From positions 1 to 37,641 of the forward strand of contig DJKT01000003.1 in the NCBI GenBank assembly GCA_002436205.1: DNA of 37,641 nt, in the 5' to 3' direction. The position numbers and the translations under genes were made by a program. Shown one piece after another: positions 33,622 through 37,641 of this stretch. Origin of the DNA: Candidatus Peribacter sp. UBA6535 (GTDB lineage: Bacteria > Patescibacteriota > Gracilibacteria > Peribacterales > Peribacteraceae). Under the pieces are notes generated by a model. It did not search any database, was not told the DNA's origin, and was given only the letters and a program-made list of their open reading frames with translations. Each line of letters begins with the position of its first letter. Within the stretch, counting starts at the first letter, position 1.

Positions 33622-35699
33622 TGCTTAGAGCACGCACCAGTATCACCTCTGTCTTTGCCGCCGTTGCGATCGGTGGCTCACTTGCCCTTGCGCAACTTAC
33701 CGGTGCTACGCAAGAGGCAATTAATGTTCCTATCGGAGCTATCTTTGAAATTCAGGCGGCGATGCCTGAAGGGGCAGAAGCCAGTTGGGTGCTTTCTGAA
33801 GAAAATGAATTCATTGAAGCAAGTCGTGATGCAGTATTTCGTACTCGCTTTTCTCGCGAAGGTGACTACGTACTCGTCGCCCAAGTGGATGAAGGTACAA
33901 AAAAAACACAACGTACATTTTTTATAGAAGTACGTCAGCGAAGAGCTGGTGAGCAGGTAACAAAAGGTACAACAGGAAGTGCTGTGATCTTTGATCCTGC
34001 AGTATACAAAAATACCATTCCCGTAAGCACTGTTAAGCAAGTAGTGAGTGTTACTCCTACTCGAGAAGATATACAGGTACTGGCCATAGATTTAGACACA
34101 ACTGTCGATAGTAATGGTGATGGCAACAAAGAGAACGATGAAGATACTCGAAATACACTTTTTCGATCTGAAGGAAATCCTCTACACATCTGGTTCGTAG
34201 GTGGAGTGCAGCGCTCGATGCGACTAGGTGCGCTCTTTTCAAACGGAACAACGGACTTTAATACATACAGTGTCGGAAAGCGTGCCCCTACTACCCAGCA
34301 ACAAGTACCTGTGAGAGACGAAGAAATGATTGATGATCAAGGAGAAATGAACATCATGGTTCTCAAGAGTGATAATGGCGAAGTGCAATTTTCATTGCGC
34401 CTCCCTGGAACTCAAGAAAAGCCACTGCTTCTATACTGGAACTTTGGTGATGGAAGTAGCAGCATGCACGACCAACCCATTCATACATATGCAGAATCTG
34501 GACGGTATGCAGTTCAGGTAGAAGTGCGAGATCTCAAGAGTGGTCGCGTCATAGAGACAGTGGATGAGAAGGTAACAGTTAATAGACTGAAAGGAGATAC
34601 CGATACTAAGCAACCAGTTGATGGAAAAAAGAAAGAGAAGAAGAAAGAAGGTGGAGTATCTATTCTTGGAATAGTACTGAAACTTCTCATAGGACTGATA
34701 GGTTCTGCGATTGTTGGTGCACTGATTTTCTTTGTCGTTGCAAAGGTAAAGAAGAAAGGGATCTCACTAGAAAAGACCATGGAAAAAGCTGAGAAGGCCA
34801 TGGTAAAAACGCCGGAAGAAGCTGTGCAAGAAGACACTGCTCCTCCAATGGAAATTCAGGCAGAAGAAATATCTAAGCCTCCTGCACCTCCTCAGGAAGA
34901 AGCCACTCCACCTCCACCTTCTCCACCAGAGCCAGAGCCGATGCCGGAACCTGCTGCGCCTCCGCCTCCTCAAGAACCGGAGCCTACGCCAGAACCAGCT
35001 GCGCCTGCGCCTCCTGCAGCGGAAGCGCAAACACCATCATGGTTACAAGAGGGTTTAAGTACAGATGCAGCGCCAACGCCAGCTCCAGCTGAACCTGCAC
35101 CTCCTCCACCACTACCTGAACCTGAACCAACGCCTGAACCTGCACCACCACCTCCACCTGAACCAGAACCTGTACCGGAGCCTGCACCTCAAGCAGCTGT
35201 AGAACCTCCTGCTCCTAATGTAGAGCACACAGCCCTTGCTCCTTCGACAGAAGAGCTGAAAGCTGATACCACCAATGCTCCCGACTGGCTACAAGCTGGT
35301 ATAGAGAAGGCAGAAGAAACCGGACAGACCGCAGCAACACCAGTCGAACCACCGATAGAAACTGCTGCTGCACCAACTGCCGAAGCTCCTGCGGAGCCTG
35401 TTACAAAAGATGCGGATGCAGAAGAAAAAGAGCGTGAGCGCAAGCGCAAAAAGCGTCAACGTTACCGTGAGAACGTCAAACAACGAAAAGCCGAAGAACG
35501 TGCCAATGGTGATGCACCAGATCAAGATATTTCTCCACCTCCTGCTCCCACAGAGCCAGAAGGAGGACCCGATGACCCTGTAGCATTCATTACCGCAGAG
35601 GATATTGCTCCAATGGAGCAAGCTACTCCTCCGCCTCCGCCTCCGCAAGACCCTCCAGTGGAGCCTCCGCATACGGAAGAGGGGCAAAAGCCTGCGTAA
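33621..35699 (+). CDS. PKD-domain membrane protein with long Pro/Glu-rich cytoplasmic tail
   Basis: This 692-aa type I membrane protein starts with a signal peptide (about 1-25). The external part has beta-rich regions, a Ca-binding-like loop DSNGDGNKENDE (about 163-175) and a PKD domain (YWNFGDGSSSMHDQPIHTY, about 272-306). A Lys-rich patch precedes a transmembrane helix (about 348-372). The remaining 315 residues would be inside the cell: long proline-glutamate repeats, two copies of a WLQxG motif (Trp474 in SWLQEGL, Trp556 in DWLQAGI) and a basic segment (KERERKRKKRQRYRENVKQRK, about 606-626). The start overlaps the twin-pilin stop, so both are made from one transcript. It may be the surface receptor or stalk of that system. 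Confidence 0.8.
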   Translation: MLRARTSITSVFAAVAIGGSLALAQLTGATQEAINVPIGAIFEIQAAMPEGAEASWVLSEENEFIEASRDAVFRTRFSREGDYVLVAQVDEGTKKTQRTFFIEVRQRRAGEQVTKGTTGSAVIFDPAVYKNTIPVSTVKQVVSVTPTREDIQVLAIDLDTTVDSNGDGNKENDEDTRNTLFRSEGNPLHIWFVGGVQRSMRLGALFSNGTTDFNTYSVGKRAPTTQQQVPVRDEEMIDDQGEMNIMVLKSDNGEVQFSLRLPGTQEKPLLLYWNFGDGSSSMHDQPIHTYAESGRYAVQVEVRDLKSGRVIETVDEKVTVNRLKGDTDTKQPVDGKKKEKKKEGGVSILGIVLKLLIGLIGSAIVGALIFFVVAKVKKKGISLEKTMEKAEKAMVKTPEEAVQEDTAPPMEIQAEEISKPPAPPQEEATPPPPSPPEPEPMPEPAAPPPPQEPEPTPEPAAPAPPAAEAQTPSWLQEGLSTDAAPTPAPAEPAPPPPLPEPEPTPEPAPPPPPEPEPVPEPAPQAAVEPPAPNVEHTALAPSTEELKADTTNAPDWLQAGIEKAEETGQTAATPVEPPIETAAAPTAEAPAEPVTKDADAEEKERERKRKKRQRYRENVKQRKAEERANGDAPDQDISPPPAPTEPEGGPDDPVAFITAEDIAPMEQATPPPPPPQDPPVEPPHTEEGQKPA

Positions 35700-35706
35700 T
35701 AGTTAA

Positions 35707-35850
35707 ACTGGGGCGAGAAATGGTTCTTCAATCGAACTGAGATAACTGCCACGTTTAAGAAGTTACAGGGCGAATTTGCGTTACTTCACACAGCTATTTA
35801 GGCAATTCTCACACAAATTGGTTTTTCAAAATGGCCTACGGGAGCCATGG
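35707..35850 (+). repeat. Cassette-boundary repeat, copy A
   Basis: This 144-bp segment begins with ACTGGGGCG, 7 nt after the PKD gene stop, and ends in the hairpin ATGGC-CTACGGGA-GCCAT. It is homologous to 36913-37048. In the frame at 35709 it reads W-G-x-x-W-F-x-N-R-T-E and continues to a TAG about 31 codons on, but has no start codon. Apart from this copy and a possible extended -10 (TGCTATGAT) before 35910, I see nothing else in 35700-35909. Confidence 0.6.
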
Positions 35851-35909
35851 TGATTTTATGCATAAAATTCAGATGCTTCAGAAGTGTACTATGCTATGAT
35901 TCTCTCATC

Positions 35910-36089
35910 ATGATTTTCTCGAAAAAGAATGCAGGCAAGTGGGTAGCGAGCAAAAACGGTAAGACAGTGGAATCCGCCAGAAAACTGGAGACGTTACTCA
36001 AGCGGGTTGAGAAGCGTGAAGATAGAAAAGATTTGTGGTTTGATAAGATTCCGCCGAAGGCATTTGCAGGGAGCATCTATGGAGTTTGA
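35910..36089 (+). CDS. DUF5678-like small protein, 59 aa
   Basis: This small basic protein contains GKWVASKNGKTVESARKLETLLKRVEKR. That resembles DUF5678, a domain whose usual form is a strand-strand-helix with GKWVA at the front. It ends with DLWFDKIPPKAFAGSIYGV. DUF5678 genes are often found directly upstream of retropepsin-like proteases, exactly as here. The start at 35910 follows TGCTATGAT by 9 nt. Its stop overlaps the protease start by 11 bp, so translation is coupled. An antitoxin- or adaptor-like role for the protease is an inference; the domain is uncharacterised. Confidence 0.6.
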   Translation: MIFSKKNAGKWVASKNGKTVESARKLETLLKRVEKREDRKDLWFDKIPPKAFAGSIYGV

Positions 36090-36480
36090 TTATGCAAAGA
36101 GGGAATGGAGTAGAGGTACTGTGTATGTTCCAGTAGTTCCAATTTCTTTGAATGGATTTCCAGTTGGTCATGCACTGGTAGATACAGGTGCTGATGCGAC
36201 ACTGTTTCCAATGGAGTTAAACCAACTACTTGATGTAGAGCTAGATCGTGAAAAAGCGATTTCATTCACCAGTGCAGGAGGAGAAGATTTTCGTGCAATA
36301 CCAGCAAAGAAACCTATTGAATACAAAGTTGAGCAAAGCGGATTTCGTCCAATAGTCTGGAAGGGTATTCCCTTCTTCGTAGAGGGTCAGCCCACAATTC
36401 TTCTTGGGCAATATCAGTGTCTTTCAGGGCTGAAGATCACTTTGGATGCGCCAAGAAGAAAGATGAAGATTCAGCAGTAG
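36079..36480 (+). CDS. Retropepsin-like (clan AA) aspartic protease
   Basis: This 133-aa single-domain protease carries the catalytic signature ALVDTGADATLFP (Asp-Thr-Gly-Ala), with a beta-hairpin flap region after it and a late ILLGQ strand typical of retropepsins. One DTG per chain means it must dimerise to form the active site. Bacterial members are poorly known; some are membrane-linked, but this one has no helix or signal and should be cytosolic. The ATG at 36079 lies inside the previous gene and is preceded by GGGAG at a normal Shine-Dalgarno distance, the only convincing one I found in this window. Substrate unknown. Confidence 0.8.
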   Translation: MEFDYAKREWSRGTVYVPVVPISLNGFPVGHALVDTGADATLFPMELNQLLDVELDREKAISFTSAGGEDFRAIPAKKPIEYKVEQSGFRPIVWKGIPFFVEGQPTILLGQYQCLSGLKITLDAPRRKMKIQQ

Positions 36481-36523
36481 GCTCTCAAATGGGCAACGAG
36501 AGGCACGTATTTGCCACGGATAT

Positions 36524-36551
36524 TTGACAAATTTATGTATTTTAGTATCGT
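36524..36551 (+). promoter_or_regulatory. Promoter of the 98-aa gene
   Basis: Perfect TTGACA (36524-36529), a 16-nt spacer and TATCGT (36546-36551), then 10 nt to the ATG. Confidence 0.55.
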
Positions 36552-36561
36552 ATAAACAATT

Positions 36562-36858
36562 ATGCGAAAAATTATTTTAGAAAAGGTTGCGATGTGTGAG
36601 CGCATGCAGTCAGCAGAGCAACAATGTGTTACAGCAATCTTGAAAAAGTATCTTGATGAGGCACATATTGGCACACTTCAATTAGCTGATTGTGCATCAG
36701 TTGCACTGAATATGTGGGACGGAGATTTTGTCATTCCACGTGGTAATAGGATTGCCAAAGTTCCCAATTTTGATGTTCTAAAAGATGATGATGCACTTGT
36801 TTCGTATTTAAACGAGGTAACTCAATTACAAATCAAATCTCTTGTATACAGCGATTAG
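36562..36858 (+). CDS. Hypothetical protein, 98 aa
   Basis: I do not recognise a family. The protein has two parts: a helical N-terminus (about 1-45, with Cys12, Cys22 and Cys44), then a short mixed domain with WDGDFVIPRGNRIAKVP. There is no signal peptide or membrane helix. It has its own promoter and a good terminator and lies between two copies of the boundary repeat, together with the protease pair. That suggests it arrived as part of accessory DNA. Function unknown. Confidence 0.55.
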   Translation: MRKIILEKVAMCERMQSAEQQCVTAILKKYLDEAHIGTLQLADCASVALNMWDGDFVIPRGNRIAKVPNFDVLKDDDALVSYLNEVTQLQIKSLVYSD

Positions 36859-36888
36859 TTCGAAATTGTACCATCAGGGTTTTTTAAG

Positions 36889-36912
36889 ATGGCTTATTTA
36901 AGCCATTATTTT
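36889..36912 (+). terminator. Intrinsic terminator of the 98-aa gene
   Basis: A perfect stem ATGGCTTA-TT-TAAGCCAT (36889-36906) followed by TATTTT. It directly precedes boundary repeat copy B, and a near-identical stem precedes copy C at 37612. Confidence 0.75.
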
Positions 36913-37048
36913 ACTGGGGCGCCCAATGGTACGAAGATCGAACAGAGGTACAGCAGACCTACGACGCTCTGCAAACTGCGTTCTCTGTGCTATAGTTAGC
37001 GGTCAACAACGGATGGGGGTACAGCAAAATGGCACGGGATTGCCATGG
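36913..37048 (+). repeat. Cassette-boundary repeat, copy B
   Basis: This 136-bp homologue of 35707-35850 begins ACTGGGGCG and ends in ATGGC-ACGGGATT-GCCAT. In the frame at 36915 it reads W-G-x-x-W-Y-x-D-R-T-E for about 26 codons to TAG, matching copy A at 10 identical residues with several conservative or silent differences. No start codon lies in frame after the preceding TAA. Confidence 0.6.
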
Positions 37049-37061
37049 CTAAGCTGTACAT

Positions 37062-37538
37062 TTACAATCTTTGCAGATACAACTCATAGTACTTACTGTA
37101 TTCATCTGTCTCTTCCAATACATCTTTCAATAGTTCGACAAAACCCCATTTGATGTATAGCTCTTTTAGATGCGACTCATCTTTGTAGGCACCAATAGTA
37201 GCTTCATTAAAGCCTCTAGATCTAATTAGATCTAATGCACTGTTCATGAGTTGCGTACCCAATCCTTTTCCTCGGTGCTTAGGATGTATTCTTAGAGCAA
37301 ACAAATACGCTCTATTTGTCCCATTAGCAGCATCAGAATCTTCTTTTTTGTTCCATTCAATATGTAATTCACCTATCAATTCATTCCCATCTTCAATAAC
37401 AACAAAGGACTGGTTATTACTGCTTATAGCTTCAATTGTTTTTTTCTGAGCGCTTCTTTGCCAATCAGCTTGCGACCAAGCCCAATCTTGATTGAGCTTT
37501 TTGAAGTCTTCTATTTTTCCTTCTCGTATTTTGATCAT
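37062..37538 (-). CDS. GNAT-family N-acetyltransferase
   Basis: This 158-aa acetyltransferase of the GNAT superfamily transfers acetyl from acetyl-CoA to an amine. Motif A is ALRIHPKHRGKGLGTQLMNSALDLIRSRG, with the R-G-K-G-L-G pyrophosphate loop. Motif B follows with Tyr-rich LYIKWGFVELL. Such single-domain GNATs act on antibiotics, proteins, polyamines or small amines, and sequence alone does not say which. A consensus TATAAT lies exactly 6 nt before the ATG. The gene lies between boundary repeats B and C in the opposite direction to its neighbours, as cargo in a cassette might. Confidence 0.88.
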   Translation of the reverse strand: MIKIREGKIEDFKKLNQDWAWSQADWQRSAQKKTIEAISSNNQSFVVIEDGNELIGELHIEWNKKEDSDAANGTNRAYLFALRIHPKHRGKGLGTQLMNSALDLIRSRGFNEATIGAYKDESHLKELYIKWGFVELLKDVLEETDEYSKYYELYLQRL

Positions 37539-37544
37539 AATAAA

Positions 37545-37550
37545 ATTATA
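37545..37550 (-). promoter_or_regulatory. Leaderless -10 box of the GNAT gene
   Basis: TATAAT on the minus strand, 6 nt before the ATG. The -35 region is A-rich and has no good match. Confidence 0.6.
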
Positions 37551-37611
37551 CTTTGCGCTACCTTTTTTTGCCTAATAGTTCAAAGGTTAATAACAGGTAG
37601 CATTAATAGAG

Positions 37612-37641
37612 GGCTTATGCAAGCCAAAAAAGATACTGGGG
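37612..37641 (+). repeat. Start of cassette-boundary repeat, copy C (cut by window end)
   Basis: GGCTTATGCAAGCC (37612-37625) matches the copy B terminator stem GGCTTATTTAAGCC at 12 of 14 bases, and ACTGGGG (37635-37641) matches the first seven bases of copies A and B at nearly the same spacing. The window ends there, so the rest is unseen. Confidence 0.5.

Noticed and set aside
34767..35687. Long minus-strand frames rich in Arg, Ser and Cys opposite the PKD gene
   Set aside because: They are complements of the proline-rich codons of the real gene.
36889..36999. A 36-codon frame starting at ATG 36889
   Set aside because: It begins inside the terminator stem and is not conserved in the matching frame of copy A, whereas the frame at 36915 is.
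35700..37048. Integron gene cassettes with attC sites
   Set aside because: Copy A contains GTTAAAC, which fits the GTTRRRY core, but copies B and C do not have it at the matching position. No RYYYAAC partner or integrase is visible.
35707..37048. tRNA-like T-arm on the reverse strand of copies A and B (GTTCGAT)
   Set aside because: The bases around the loop do not pair in either copy.
1..37641. Genetic code 25 (TGA as glycine), as in Gracilibacteria
   Set aside because: TGA ends ftsK, the SDR gene and ybaB at the expected protein length, and reading through gives no conserved extension.

Overview
The window most resembles a chromosome segment from a Patescibacteria (CPR) bacterium, possibly Peregrinibacteria-like. 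The phylum rests on gene content and the lineage within it is a guess. TGA is an ordinary stop here: it ends ftsK, the sugar-nucleotide reductase and ybaB. This argues against the code-25 lineages (Gracilibacteria, Absconditabacteria). Genes are tightly packed, most transcription units are short, and almost no start codon has a Shine-Dalgarno sequence. In at least eleven genes a -10 box lies 6-7 nt before the start codon, so leaderless mRNAs look like the default.

Layout. 1-1137: tRNA-Tyr, an orphan protein, a small coiled-coil protein, and a relic of an ABC-permease 3' end. 1138-6164: a MacAB-type export operon with an unusually long adaptor, an ATPase and two tandem paralogous permeases. 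6208-9928: an SDR sugar reductase, then divergently ftsK and rdgB. 9953-10541: a REP-associated tyrosine transposase (RAYT) flanked by hairpins with matching loops. 10587-13969: a UvrD helicase fused to a RecB-type nuclease, then a divergent DUF378 protein. 13985-18895: rpoD, dnaG and an NSUN-type RNA methyltransferase, echoing the classic dnaG-rpoD pairing; RpoD carries an extra C-terminal zinc ribbon. 18949-24748: an acyl-carrier-like protein without its serine, an unknown protein, leuS, der, a LOG-family protein and a small secreted protein.

24783-35699 is largely about the cell envelope: mltG, ybaB, DUF1622, a VirB4/TraD-like membrane ATPase, an SLH-RlpA protein, a 3D-domain protein with peptidoglycan-binding repeats, an M24 peptidase, a duplicated VirB2-like pilin, and a PKD protein with a long proline-rich cytoplasmic tail. 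Together these could form a reduced type IV secretion or pilus-like surface machine with its own wall-remodelling enzymes. That is an inference from neighbourhood and domains.

35700-37641 is accessory DNA: a DUF5678-like/retropepsin gene pair, an orphan protein and a GNAT acetyltransferase. A degenerate repeat of about 140 bp separates these genes. It occurs at 35707 and 36913, and a third copy begins at the last bases of the window. The first two copies share a conserved reading frame with no start codon. This repeat, the twin pilin locus, the RAYT hairpins and the leaderless architecture are the points most worth following.
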